A stretch of 64,000 nucleotides of DNA from CALNBC01 sp040768925 (lineage in GTDB: Bacteria > Bacillota > Clostridia > Christensenellales > CALWSW01). The stretch is from NCBI GenBank assembly GCA_040768925.1, contig JAXGLZ010000001.1:930001-994000 (forward strand), given 5' to 3'. Shown here piece by piece: positions 23,985 to 32,634 of this stretch. The notes beneath the pieces were generated by a model. The model was not told the origin of the DNA and did not search any database. It worked only from the letters and a program-made list of their open reading frames with translations. The position numbers were made by a program, and so were the translations under genes. Each line of letters opens with the position of its first letter. Positions within the stretch are counted from its first letter, which is position 1.

Positions 23985-25130
23985 TTACGCCAATCCCCAA
24001 ATGGTCAGGCCTGCGGTTTCTTCAATGTCAGGGGCGAAAATAATATCCCCATCGCTGATCAAAATCCAAACCTGAGTGTTATCCTCATTAATCGATATCG
24101 CGTCTATAAAAAGGAGCGGGGTTGGGCTGTTGAGCAAAATCGTATTGGAAACAGCTTTTTTACCATTTACCACAATAGAGAGCGTTGCTTTTTTACCATT
24201 CACAACATTAGCCGCATATATTTTACAGTTAAAGACGTATTTGCCCGTCCGGGAAAGGGTAAATATCCCATCATTATTATAATTTATGAACGCGCTGCTG
24301 TTGGAAATTTCCGCATTCAATTTTAGAACTGTACCCGACGCAGCGATACGTTCCGCTTGCTCTGCAGGGTAAACCAGCGAATATTGCGCGGTTAACAGCG
24401 AAGCGGCCGGTCCGGCCGGACCGGCCGGTCCCGGATAACCCCGCTCACCTTGCGGACCCTGCGGCCCTTGGCAGCCCCTGGCTCCTTGCGGACCTTGCGG
24501 GCCCATAACGCCTGCGGGGCCTTGCGGCCCCATCATACCCGGCGGCCCTTCCGGTCCCAGCTCACCTTGCGGACCTTCCGGACCCGCGGGACCCGGGCAT
24601 CCCATAGGCCCAACATCGCCTTGCGGACCAAGGGGACCTTGCGGGCCCTGCGGACCGGGCGGGCCGGGATTCCCTTTGGGTCCGAGCGGCCCTTGGCAGC
24701 CTGGATCCCCTTGTGGTCCGGCATCACCGCGGGGGCCTTGATCACCTTTGGGACCAGGTAGCCCTTGCGTCCCCTGCGGACCGGGCGGGCCGGGATTCCC
24801 TTTGGGTCCGAGCGGCCCTTGGCAGCCTGGATCTCCTTGTGGTCCGGCATCACCGCGGGGGCCTTGATCACCTTTGGGACCAGGTAGCCCTTGCGTCCCC
24901 TGCGGTCCTGGCGGACCCTTACATCCCGGAGGACCTGGCGGGCCCTTACATCCCGGGGGACCTGGCGGACCCTTACATCCCGGAGGACCTGGCGGACCGG
25001 TTTGTCCTGTACAGCCAGGGGAACAACGGCGATTTGGTCGTATCATCCCACATACGGGACAATTCGGATCGCCGCATTTATTCTGTTTTTTTATTTGGTT
25101 ATTGCCAACATAATGATTCAACCAATTCAT
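23985..25130 (-). CDS. Collagen-like protein with C1q/BclA-like C-terminal domain
   Basis: About 381 residues in three parts. A short N-terminus has several cysteines (CGDPNCPVCGM). A long Gly-X-Y collagen-like region of about 200 residues follows (GPPGPPGCKGPPGPPGCKG and similar). The C-terminal about 130 residues look like the trimeric jelly-roll of BclA/C1q-type proteins (SRTGKYVFNCKIYAANVVNG, LLFIDAISINEDNT). In Bacillus, proteins of this layout form the hair-like nap of the exosporium, so a spore-surface role is likely. No signal peptide is present, which agrees with mother-cell synthesis. AAGGAG lies directly before the ATG; a TTG nine bases further in would have better spacing. The collagen region holds an internal 126-bp duplication. 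Confidence 0.85.
   Translation of the reverse strand: MNWLNHYVGNNQIKKQNKCGDPNCPVCGMIRPNRRCSPGCTGQTGPPGPPGCKGPPGPPGCKGPPGPPGCKGPPGPQGTQGLPGPKGDQGPRGDAGPQGDPGCQGPLGPKGNPGPPGPQGTQGLPGPKGDQGPRGDAGPQGDPGCQGPLGPKGNPGPPGPQGPQGPLGPQGDVGPMGCPGPAGPEGPQGELGPEGPPGMMGPQGPAGVMGPQGPQGARGCQGPQGPQGERGYPGPAGPAGPAASLLTAQYSLVYPAEQAERIAASGTVLKLNAEISNSSAFINYNNDGIFTLSRTGKYVFNCKIYAANVVNGKKATLSIVVNGKKAVSNTILLNSPTPLLFIDAISINEDNTQVWILISDGDIIFAPDIEETAGLTIWGLA
24648..24906 (-). repeat. 126-bp tandem duplication within the collagen-like gene
   Basis: The segment beginning at about 24655 recurs at 24781, an offset of 126 bases (42 codons, 14 Gly-X-Y triplets). The copies differ at one visible position (ggatccc against ggatctc). 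The duplication is in frame and nearly identical, so it is recent, and it lengthens the collagen rod. Confidence 0.85.
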
Positions 25131-25199
25131 CTCCTTTTCCAAGGATTTCTGCGGGAAATCCCAGACCGCTAAGTGTAAGGGTCAGCGCTCGCTGATCAT

Positions 25200-25704
25200 G
25201 AAAAATTCTCCTCGCATCATGATATTTTTGCGTTTTCCGACGAACACACTTTGAAGACCGCAAAGGAGTAACGCAACCGCCTAAGCATGAAATTTTAACC
25301 CTTTTCCCGCCTAGCGAAAAATTCCCGGTTTTTGCGTACCACCGGGCTATCTGGCTTAAAGACCGCCGCTTGCCGTGTTCGCCAAAGCTTGCGCTGTATT
25401 TCATCGTGACGGTATCAATATCCGGTAACAGGTCCTTTTTGAGTGCCGTCAACTTTTGAAGGTCTTCCGGCAGCCGTATATCATCGGCGTCCAGCCACAT
25501 CTGATATTGCATTTGGCCTTTTCATACACGGCGTGTAAACTTCCCAGCGGTTTTCACCGTTTCGCCGGTCGAGCCGGTGTCCATGATGATGATTTCACCC
25601 ACTGCTTCTTTCAAGGTATTCAAACAGCGTGGTAAAATCGCCTCCTCATTTTTGATGATCATACATAGGCTGATGGTTATCAGCAGACCGGTCCTCCCGC
25701 TCAT
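25200..25704 (-). pseudogene. Decayed family 2 glycosyltransferase
   Basis: Pieces of a glycosyltransferase of the WaaE/tetratricopeptide-associated type remain. The N-terminal motif ISLCMIIKNEEAILPRCL and IIIMDTGSTGET are intact. An in-frame TGA then interrupts the gene near 25519, with an apparent internal deletion. The catalytic region resumes as YQMWLDADDIRLPEDL before the frame is lost again. The gene lies between two collagen-like genes. Glycosyltransferases commonly decorate BclA-type collagen, so it may once have modified them; that link is inference. Confidence 0.7.
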
Positions 25705-25947
25705 TTCGTTCTCGGAGGGGCGCTTCTGGCGTTTCTCCCCCAGATAAAGAAAAAGGGGTGGGTGCTTACTACTCAGCACATGCCTCTTTACTAAAATATG
25801 TAAACCATCTTCGTACGGTTCATATTTGCAGGAAACCCAATTTGTTTCTTTTTTTGTGTCTATATATTCTCCTTAACATACTATATCAAAGGAGGGCGTT
25901 GTCATTTACAGCGAAACCTCCCAATACTTTTGAAAGGACATGTTTAA

Positions 25948-27198
25948 ATGCAGAACAATTACGATAGAGGTTTATCCGATTTCCAGTATAACCCGAATAA
26001 CAGTTGTGAGTGTATGCCGTCACAATCCGGATGCAGTGGCCCTTCCGACTCTCAAAGGACGCAAGGACCTCCCGGCCCGCAGGGGCCAACGGGCCCGAGA
26101 GGCCCGAAAGGTGATCCTGGCTGCCCCGGCCCGAAAGGTGACACTGGCTATCCTGGACCACAAGGGCAACAAGGAATGATTGGGCCTGAGGGACCGAGGG
26201 GTCCTAAAGGCATCCAGGGTGATCAGGGGCCGAAAGGCGACCAGGGCTGCCCCGGCCCGGTAGGCCCGCGCGGACCACAGGGGCAAATTGGCCCCCAAGG
26301 ACCGCAGGGTGTTCGCGGCGATGTCGGCCCCCAGGGCGATCCCGGTTGTCAAGGCGCCATCGGTCCGCGAGGTAATCCCGGTCCCGCCGGCCCCCAAGGC
26401 ATACCAGGTTCCATTGGGCCAAAGGGAGATACAGGCCCCGCCGGCCCTCGGGGAGAAGCCGGCCCCGAAGGACTGCAAGGACCGCAGGGAACAGTCGGTC
26501 CCGCCGGGCCTATAGGGCCGGAAGGTTCAGTCGGTCCCATGGGTCCGCAAGGTCCGCAAGGCGACAGAGGCTGTCAGGGCCCCGAAGGGCCGCAAGGTAT
26601 TCAGGGCGATATTGGCCCCGCTGGTCCGCAGGGTGATATTGGCCCCGCTGGTCCGCAGGGTGATATTGGCCCCGCTGGTCCTGCGGGTAACGGAGCGATT
26701 ATTCCGTTTGCGTCCGGCACACCTGTTGCTTTAGCCACCGTAATCGGAGGATTGCTTAACACCTCCAGCGCAGTAGGATTCGGCCTCAACCTTCCCGGCA
26801 TCTCCGCTGCCAGTGGAACAATCAGTCTGCTGGGACTGACGAACTATGCATTCTCCATGCCCAGGGATGGGATTATCACCTCCTTGGCCGGTTATTTGAG
26901 CATCACTGCAGGACTCAGCCTAATTGGCTCGACTGTAACGGTAACGGCTCAGTTGTTCCAATCCACTACACCTAACAACACCTTCGTTGCGGTGCCGGGT
27001 GCAGTGGTCACACTGGCACCTTCCCTAACGGGATTGATTTCTATCGGCGATGTCAGCAGCGGGGTCAACACTGGGCTGAGCATTCCCGTCACTGCAGGGA
27101 CCAGGTTGCTTTTGGTATTCTCCGCAGAGGTTACGGGTGGTCTTGATTTGGGAGCCGCCATCGCAGGCTATGCCAGTGCCGGTCTTGGCATTTCCTAA
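25948..27198 (+). CDS. Collagen-like exosporium-type protein with BclB C-terminal domain
   Basis: A 416-residue protein. Residues 1-36 form a Cys-containing leader (NNSCECMPSQSGC). Residues of about 37-250 are Gly-X-Y triplets with many GPQGP, GPAGP and GPKGD units. The last about 165 residues match the BclB C-terminal domain known from exosporium glycoproteins: IPFASGTPVALATV, NYAFSMPRDGIITSLA and SIPVTAGTRLLLVFSAE. No signal peptide is seen. With the divergent BclA-like gene 800 bases away it forms a pair of candidate spore-surface filaments. Read by eye the C-terminal assignment is strong. Confidence 0.9.
   Translation: MQNNYDRGLSDFQYNPNNSCECMPSQSGCSGPSDSQRTQGPPGPQGPTGPRGPKGDPGCPGPKGDTGYPGPQGQQGMIGPEGPRGPKGIQGDQGPKGDQGCPGPVGPRGPQGQIGPQGPQGVRGDVGPQGDPGCQGAIGPRGNPGPAGPQGIPGSIGPKGDTGPAGPRGEAGPEGLQGPQGTVGPAGPIGPEGSVGPMGPQGPQGDRGCQGPEGPQGIQGDIGPAGPQGDIGPAGPQGDIGPAGPAGNGAIIPFASGTPVALATVIGGLLNTSSAVGFGLNLPGISAASGTISLLGLTNYAFSMPRDGIITSLAGYLSITAGLSLIGSTVTVTAQLFQSTTPNNTFVAVPGAVVTLAPSLTGLISIGDVSSGVNTGLSIPVTAGTRLLLVFSAEVTGGLDLGAAIAGYASAGLGIS
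26605..26685 (+). repeat. Three tandem 27-bp repeats in the collagen region
   Basis: The unit encoding GDIGPAGPQ is repeated three times almost identically, the last ending GPAG. Such in-frame units allow the rod length to change by slippage or recombination. Confidence 0.85.
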
Positions 27199-27273
27199 GG
27201 AGTTTATAAAGCGACCTTACAACCGTTTCTTTTCAAAACAGCAACGCTGTTTTGAATAAATCGCAGCATAGGC

Positions 27274-27305
27274 GGGGCGTCTGTTTGCAGACGTCCCGTT
27301 TCCCT
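27274..27305 (+). terminator. Terminator of the BclB-like gene
   Basis: GGGGCGTCTG (27274-27283) pairs with CAGACGTCCC (27288-27297) with one G-T pair, followed by gtttccctt. Confidence 0.65.
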
Positions 27306-27385
27306 TATGCTGCCCATCAACAGCTTCCCGGTTTGCTGGACACGTTAAATGGCTGGTACAATAAAACCAGCAGGAGGCATTCATC

Positions 27386-27466
27386 ATGAAACAATGTGAC
27401 AAGCGGTTTAAAGAACAAGCCGTCATTGCCGGCGTAGCAGGTCCGGAATTTCTAATAAAGCTATAA
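27386..27466 (+). pseudogene. Remnant of an IS3-type transposase OrfA start
   Basis: The first about 13 codons (MKQCDKRFKEQAV) resemble the start of IS3-family OrfA proteins and keep a good ribosome-binding site (caggaggc). The frame then runs into unrelated sequence and stops after 26 residues. Only the left edge of an element seems to remain. Confidence 0.4.
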
Positions 27467-27793
27467 TGCCAAAAACAATAAAATTAGCATACCAGGCCTC
27501 CTCCGACGCAATTTACACAGCACCGCCAATAATAACGTAATTAATGGCAGACCTGCTTCAAAGAGAGGGCATGAACAGGCCAAGTCTTCCGGATCACTTC
27601 GAAATTTTCCGGAACGCTCTGAAAATTAATCAGCGACAGGATAATGACCAACATAAGGCGAATGTATATCGCTTGCATCTATTTTGTGCCAATAACACAT
27701 GCAAAAACCCTGTAATCACAACAGGGTTTTATCTATGCTTGGAACCGGGTTTTTCTCCAATTTTAAAAAAGCATGGGGGAGGATTAAATGGGT
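27467..27793. other. Gene-free stretch
   Basis: Apart from the terminator of the trk operon I see no gene or repeat here. Short open frames lack ribosome-binding sites and recognisable protein features. Confidence 0.5.
27704..27730 (-). terminator. Terminator of the trkA-trkH operon
   Basis: AAAACCCTGT (27704-27713) pairs with ACAGGGTTTT (27721-27730). On the minus strand the hairpin runs into a T tract (GGGTTTTTGC). Confidence 0.75.
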
Positions 27794-29245
27794 TCAGGCG
27801 CGTTTGCGCCAGGTAGAGGGCATGAAAAGGACGAGTACGGGATATAATTCCAGCCTTCCGGCAATCATTCCGACCGAGAGTAAGATCTTGGAAAATGCAG
27901 GCAGCCCCGCATAACTGAATGTTGGGCCGACCATCCCCAAGCCGGGGCCAATGTTATTGTAAGTTGCCGCAACCGCACTGAAGGCGGTAAGAAAATCCGG
28001 AGCGTCCAGACAGAGCAGCAGGACAAGCCCGAAAAAAACGCCAATATAGATGACAAAATATCTGGCGATCGAACTCAGCGCAGATTTGTCCAGTATATTG
28101 CCGTCATATTTGACGCATACAACCTGATTGGGTTCTTTTGATTTGCGGATTTCGGCAAAAGCCGTTTTGATAAGGACGCCTACTCTGGAAATTTTCAATC
28201 CCCCGGCTGTCGATCCGGCACATGCGCCAAAAAACATCAACAACAAAAGCACGGCATGTGAAAACACAGGCCATGAGCCAAAATCGACCGTGGAGTAGCC
28301 GGTTGTTGTCTGAACGGAGGAGACGGTGAAAAACACATCCCGGATCATGCGCGAAACGGAATCGTATTGCCCGGAAAGATTGATGCAGATCAAAACCACC
28401 GCAATGAGGACAATGGCCAAGTACCAGCGCAGTTCTTCATTTTTCAGAGCCTTTTTGGCCTGGCGGGCAAGGATAAAGTAATAGAGGTTAAAGTTTACCC
28501 CGAACGCAATCATTGCAACGCCAAGAACATAGTCGATGTAGGCGCTGTTGTAAAAGGCCACGCTCGTGCTCTTAATGCCAAATCCGCCTGTGCCGGCCGC
28601 GCCGAAAGCATGCAGCGAAGCGTCAAACCAATCCATCCCGCCGAACATCAGCAGGATAATGAGCGTTGCTGTCATCGCTAAATAAATAATGTACAGAATA
28701 CGGGCGGTATCCCTGAGTTTTGATACCAGCTTACCGAAAACCGGTCCTGGAACCTCCGCTTTCATGATATTGACAGATCTTGGATTCGTGTTTGGCAGCA
28801 GCGCCAGGGCAAATACCAAAACGCCCATGCCGCCGATTAAATGCGTAAAGCTGCGCCAGAATAGCATGGAATGGCACATGGCTTCCACATTGGTCAAAAT
28901 GGAAGCCCCTGTTGTCGTGAATCCGCTGCTTGTTTCAAAGAAGGCGTCCACAAGCGACGGAATCTCGCCGCTGAACACAAAGGGAAGCCCCCCGAAAAAC
29001 GACAAAAGAAACCATGACAAAGCCGCAATGACTAAGCCTTCCTTGGTGAACAGCCGCGTATTTTTGGGCTCTTTTATCCCGGTTGCCAGCCCTGTTATCA
29101 TCAATAGGGCAATGACAATGATGAAACTGCCGACGGACTTCAGGCTCTCTTGGTAAAACAAGCCTACGACAAGCGGAACAGTCATCAGTCCGGCTTCCAC
29201 AAGCAGCATCCGCCCCAACACATACCTGACGATTCCCTTGTTCAT
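27794..29245 (-). CDS. trkH: Potassium uptake protein TrkH/KtrB family, membrane subunit
   Basis: A 483-residue polytopic membrane protein. Each of the four pore repeats has its selectivity-filter glycine: SGFTTTGAS, GAAGTGGFG, SVQTTTGYS and YNNIGPGLG. About ten membrane segments are visible, as expected for the family. It forms the K+ channel-like pore that works with the cytoplasmic TrkA subunit encoded immediately upstream. The start overlaps the trkA stop by four bases. Confidence 0.95.
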   Translation of the reverse strand: MNKGIVRYVLGRMLLVEAGLMTVPLVVGLFYQESLKSVGSFIIVIALLMITGLATGIKEPKNTRLFTKEGLVIAALSWFLLSFFGGLPFVFSGEIPSLVDAFFETSSGFTTTGASILTNVEAMCHSMLFWRSFTHLIGGMGVLVFALALLPNTNPRSVNIMKAEVPGPVFGKLVSKLRDTARILYIIYLAMTATLIILLMFGGMDWFDASLHAFGAAGTGGFGIKSTSVAFYNSAYIDYVLGVAMIAFGVNFNLYYFILARQAKKALKNEELRWYLAIVLIAVVLICINLSGQYDSVSRMIRDVFFTVSSVQTTTGYSTVDFGSWPVFSHAVLLLLMFFGACAGSTAGGLKISRVGVLIKTAFAEIRKSKEPNQVVCVKYDGNILDKSALSSIARYFVIYIGVFFGLVLLLCLDAPDFLTAFSAVAATYNNIGPGLGMVGPTFSYAGLPAFSKILLSVGMIAGRLELYPVLVLFMPSTWRKRA

Positions 29246-30627
29246 TTTCTGGCCCCGGCTTCCAATAAGTCGTCGATCTCTTCAATATTGTGTTCGGTCG
29301 TGACGGCGATCAAATGATCTCCCGGCCGTATCTCGTCATTGCCTGTCGGGAAAATCAACTGGTTTTTGCGCACAATATATGCAATAAGGATGTTTTTCTT
29401 CAGTTTCAGGGCGTTGAGCGGGATACCGGTGGCAAAGCTGTTTTTCAGCACTTCAAACTGAAGCGCCTCAACGCGTCCGTCAATGATGCGGTACATGGCC
29501 TCCACTTTTGACTCCAGCGTGTCGTTCAAGGCGCGAACAAAACGGGTGATCATATCAGACACAAGCCTTTTTGGCGTGACAATCGTCTGCAGCTCGCTAT
29601 TATCGAAAATGTGGAGCAATTCCGTCCGGTTGACTTTGGTGATAATCTTGGGAACCTGCTGTTTCGCGGCATACAAAGAAGCGACCAGGTTTTCTTCATC
29701 GATTCCTGTCAGCGCGACAAAGCAGTCATAGTCGCTGATGTGCTGTTCCTGGAGAACAGTCGGATCGGTTCCGTCGCCCGTGATCACTTTTACTTTTGGA
29801 AAATCACCGGCCAATGCTTCGGTTATGGAATCGTCGTTTTCGATGACGCAAATATCCATCCCCAGGTGCCCGATGATTTTCAACAAATACCTTGCGATCC
29901 GGTTGCCGCCGATAATCATCACCGAGCGGATCTTGCGGGTAACGCGGCCGGCTGCTTTGTAAATCGCGGCCAGATCGTTTATGGATCCGGTCACATGGAG
30001 CAAGTCGCCTTCTTGCAGAATAAAGCTTCCTTCCGGAATAAAAACGTCCTCCCCGCGCTGAACAACACAGACCAGAACCATGCCGTAAGCCGCGCGGAAT
30101 TGGTTCAGCTGCATTCCATTCAGCGAACTGCCTTTGGCTACCCGGATTTCGACCATTTGAACGCGGCCGCCTGCAAACGTTTCGATACCAAGCGCAGACG
30201 GGAAACGAACACTGAGCGCGATGGCCCTTGCCGCCTCAAGTTCGGGATTGATCATCAGTGAAATTCCAAGATTCTCCCGGACGAATTCAAGATTACTTGC
30301 ATATTCCGGATTCCGGACGCGGGCCAAAGTTTTCTTCGCGCCCAGCTTGTGGGCAATGATGGCCGCGATTATGTTGATTTCATCCGATGCCGTAACGGCA
30401 ATAAATACGTCGCAGCCGGGGACGCCTGCTTCGCGCTGCAAATTCACATTGGCGCCATTGCCGACCATTCCGGCAATATCCGCTGAACCGATCAAATGGT
30501 CAACAACCCTTGCATTCTCATCGATAACGGCAACGTCATGTTTTGCGTTGGACAGATCGATGCAAAGCGCCCCTCCAATTTTTCCTCCGCCAACAATTAC
30601 AATCTTCAAGGATTCGGCCTCCGGCAA
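29242..30627 (-). CDS. trkA: Trk potassium uptake regulatory subunit TrkA
   Basis: A 461-residue cytosolic protein with two RCK (KTN) units. The first Rossmann domain begins KIVIVGGGKIGGAL and the second begins SVMIIGGNRIARYLL, each followed by a TrkA-C domain. It binds NAD(H) or ATP and gates TrkH. The doubled layout and length match TrkA of the Trk type rather than the single-unit KtrA. It is the first gene of a two-gene operon. No known riboswitch, including the c-di-AMP class, could be recognised in its leader. Confidence 0.95.
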   Translation of the reverse strand: MPEAESLKIVIVGGGKIGGALCIDLSNAKHDVAVIDENARVVDHLIGSADIAGMVGNGANVNLQREAGVPGCDVFIAVTASDEINIIAAIIAHKLGAKKTLARVRNPEYASNLEFVRENLGISLMINPELEAARAIALSVRFPSALGIETFAGGRVQMVEIRVAKGSSLNGMQLNQFRAAYGMVLVCVVQRGEDVFIPEGSFILQEGDLLHVTGSINDLAAIYKAAGRVTRKIRSVMIIGGNRIARYLLKIIGHLGMDICVIENDDSITEALAGDFPKVKVITGDGTDPTVLQEQHISDYDCFVALTGIDEENLVASLYAAKQQVPKIITKVNRTELLHIFDNSELQTIVTPKRLVSDMITRFVRALNDTLESKVEAMYRIIDGRVEALQFEVLKNSFATGIPLNALKLKKNILIAYIVRKNQLIFPTGNDEIRPGDHLIAVTTEHNIEEIDDLLEAGARK

Positions 30628-31117
30628 TACTTTTTATCTGGGTCCATTTGCAGTGATTTCAGCAAAAGCGGCGGGGATATCATGAACGGACCCGGCCAGG
30701 TACAACAAATAACCCGTCTAAATCTATAAACGTTCAACGGGTTGCCGATAAGGGATCCTCCGTTGAGGATCATATGCTCGCTTTATGCCAAAGGGATAGA
30801 AAACTTCAGAAATTATGTCTTATTGTAGCATAGAACCGAAGATAGATAAAGTGGGATTGAAGTACTTTTTATGCTTTCATCTAATAGGGCAAATGAAGCA
30901 ATGGTGCAAGAGGGATCGCGATCGTTCCAGATGTCCCGAAAGGCTGTGCTTGGGCGCCGCCAAAGATTTTTTATATGGCGCAAAGGCATAAGAACACGGA
31001 AGTAAGAACAGGCCATTTACCGCGACTATAAATCGGAGCCCGTAGAATATCCGCGATTTATGGCGCGCGGCTGTTTCTTCCGCAGTCACCGATGATCGCG
31101 TGCAGGTGTGAATGCAT
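30628..31117. other. Long divergent intergenic region between trkA and a YhfZ-type regulator
   Basis: No gene is recognised in 490 bases. Upstream of trkA on the minus strand there is a perfect hairpin, GATCCTC and GAGGATC around a four-base loop (about 30752-30769), and a possible -10 TACAAT near 30824. The plus-strand promoter of the regulator lies at the right edge. Confidence 0.5.
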
Positions 31118-31146
31118 TTGACAGATCTTTTTACATGACTTAAAGT
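31118..31146 (+). promoter_or_regulatory. Promoter of the YhfZ-type regulator gene
   Basis: A perfect TTGACA (31118-31123) and TAAAGT (31141-31146) are 17 bases apart, 25 bases before the start codon. Confidence 0.65.
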
Positions 31147-31170
31147 AATTTGGGAAAGGACGGATAAAAA

Positions 31171-32106
31171 ATGCTGCAAGGGAAATTCCTTACCAAACAG
31201 GGCGAAACCGCTTTGGCGGTCGCCAATTTTTTGATCGGGCTTAAACTGGGCGCACGCCTTCCGAACATCAGCGATCTTTGCGCAAAGCTGGGCGTCGGTG
31301 CGGGCACGGTTCAGGCGGCGCTTAAAATGCTCGAGGATTCCGGGGAGATCACCCTTCAGTCCCGCGGCCATCAGGGAACGGTCATAACCGGCATAAACAG
31401 GGTGGGGCTGTGGAAGCTGACGGAGAACGCATGGATTTCCTGCAGCATGCCGCTGCCCTATACCAGGCGCTTCGAGGGCCTTGCCACCGCGCTTTACAGG
31501 CAGTTTGACCGGGCCGCGATCCCCTTCAACATCTCTTTTGTGCGCGGGGGGCGCGTCAGGATCAAGCGTCTGGTAGAAGGCCGGGTCAATTTTACGATCT
31601 GTTCCAAAATGACTGCGGAACTCGCCAAATTGGAATTTCCGGAGCTCGAGATCCTGTTCGATTTTGGCGCGTATTCCTATATCGGCAAGAGCGGCCTTGT
31701 GTTTTCCGATGAGCGGAATACCCGCATCCGGGATGGAATGAGGATCGCTGTGGACAAATATTCCTACGATCACCAGCACATCGTCGAGATGATTTGCAGA
31801 GAATACGACGTTGAACTGATAGACGTCAAGTATTCCGACATCTTTTCGCGGATGGAAGCCGGCGAGGTGGACGCCACCGTCTGGAATTGGGACGAGCTGA
31901 TCGAAAAATACCACGACCGCAAGGCATACACCGTCGAGCAGACGCCCGAGATGCAGGAATTGATCCGCGATTCCGAAAACGCCGTGCTGGTGGTGATGGG
32001 CAAAAACGCCAGGGATATCATGCTGCTTGGAGATATCATCGACTGCGGAGAGGTAAAGGCCGTCCAGAAAGAAGTGATCGACGGCAGGAGAATCCCGTCC
32101 TATTGA
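31171..32106 (+). CDS. YhfZ-type transcriptional regulator (winged helix plus sensor domain)
   Basis: A 311-residue protein. An N-terminal GntR-like winged helix (LPNISDLCAKLGVGAGTVQAA, read in two parts) is followed by a C-terminal domain like the periplasmic-binding-type YhfZ_C domain, with DKYSYDHQHIVEM and VDATVWNWDEL. YhfZ proteins are thought to be regulators of nearby metabolic genes. This one precedes an FGGY kinase, an HAD phosphatase and an OFA transporter in the same direction, which makes them likely targets. A second, diverged member of the family is encoded at 52827-53747. Confidence 0.8.
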   Translation: MLQGKFLTKQGETALAVANFLIGLKLGARLPNISDLCAKLGVGAGTVQAALKMLEDSGEITLQSRGHQGTVITGINRVGLWKLTENAWISCSMPLPYTRRFEGLATALYRQFDRAAIPFNISFVRGGRVRIKRLVEGRVNFTICSKMTAELAKLEFPELEILFDFGAYSYIGKSGLVFSDERNTRIRDGMRIAVDKYSYDHQHIVEMICREYDVELIDVKYSDIFSRMEAGEVDATVWNWDELIEKYHDRKAYTVEQTPEMQELIRDSENAVLVVMGKNARDIMLLGDIIDCGEVKAVQKEVIDGRRIPSY

Positions 32107-32197
32107 ACCGCGCCGTTAGAATATGCGCGTAAAGAGAGCCGGCTTTTAGGCAATGGGGCGGCGGTTTGCCCGGCTTTCGGATTCAGCCGGCGCATAC

Positions 32198-32220
32198 AAG
32201 GCCGTTAAGGCCTTTTTTTT
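32198..32220 (+). terminator. Terminator of the YhfZ-type gene
   Basis: AAGGCC (32198-32203) pairs with GGCCTT (32209-32214), then eight T residues. Confidence 0.75.
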
Positions 32221-32254
32221 GTGGATCAATTCGCGAATTTTATAAAAAACAGGA

Positions 32255-32283
32255 TTGACAATTCGGCAACATCTCCGTATAGT
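32255..32283 (+). promoter_or_regulatory. Strong promoter of the FGGY kinase gene
   Basis: TTGACA (32255-32260) and TATAGT (32278-32283) are separated by 17 bases. Transcription should start near 32290, leaving a leader of about 345 bases. Confidence 0.75.
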
Positions 32284-32289
32284 ATAAAC

Positions 32290-32634
32290 ATCAATATTCA
32301 GTAAACTGGATAATGAACGTATGAAACGCTTCTTTTTCACCACATTGTTCAAAGGCACATCATGAGCAGTTGAGTTTCATACGACCCGATCAACTTCTGC
32401 CGGCGCGACTCCCCCAAAGGTGGATTCCGTTGATGCAATCCGTCCTTTCAGGGAATAACCCACATCGACCCCACGCAGGATCCGGCGCGCTTGCAATCCC
32501 GTCAAATCCATATTGAAGCAGACCGGCCGATCCGGCGCAACCCGTGAGAAAAAAAGCTAGCCGCCCCATCTCCCTCGCAATCGCCAGCCCTTCAAAGAGG
32601 CATACAAAACCCGCTAATGAAATTGGAGGAAAAA
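32290..32634 (+). other. Long leader of the FGGY kinase mRNA
   Basis: About 345 transcribed bases precede the kinase start. A perfect 9-bp inverted repeat (GTATGAAAC at 32319-32327, GTTTCATAC at 32374-32382) encloses a 14-codon frame, MKRFFFTTLFKGTS, starting at 32321. GATCCGGCGC occurs twice further on. I do not recognise a known riboswitch. Confidence 0.4.

Noticed and set aside
24450..24980. Regular short repeats suggesting a CRISPR array
   Set aside because: The periodicity is nine bases or multiples of it and encodes Gly-X-Y triplets in frame. There are no constant repeats with unique spacers.
30628..30850. Possible c-di-AMP (ydaO-type) riboswitch ahead of trkA-trkH
   Set aside because: The conserved core sequences of that class could not be found. 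Only simple hairpins are visible.
30877..31914. 345-codon minus-strand frame opposite the YhfZ-type gene
   Set aside because: It overlaps a well-supported gene with its own promoter, and the frame has no recognisable protein features.
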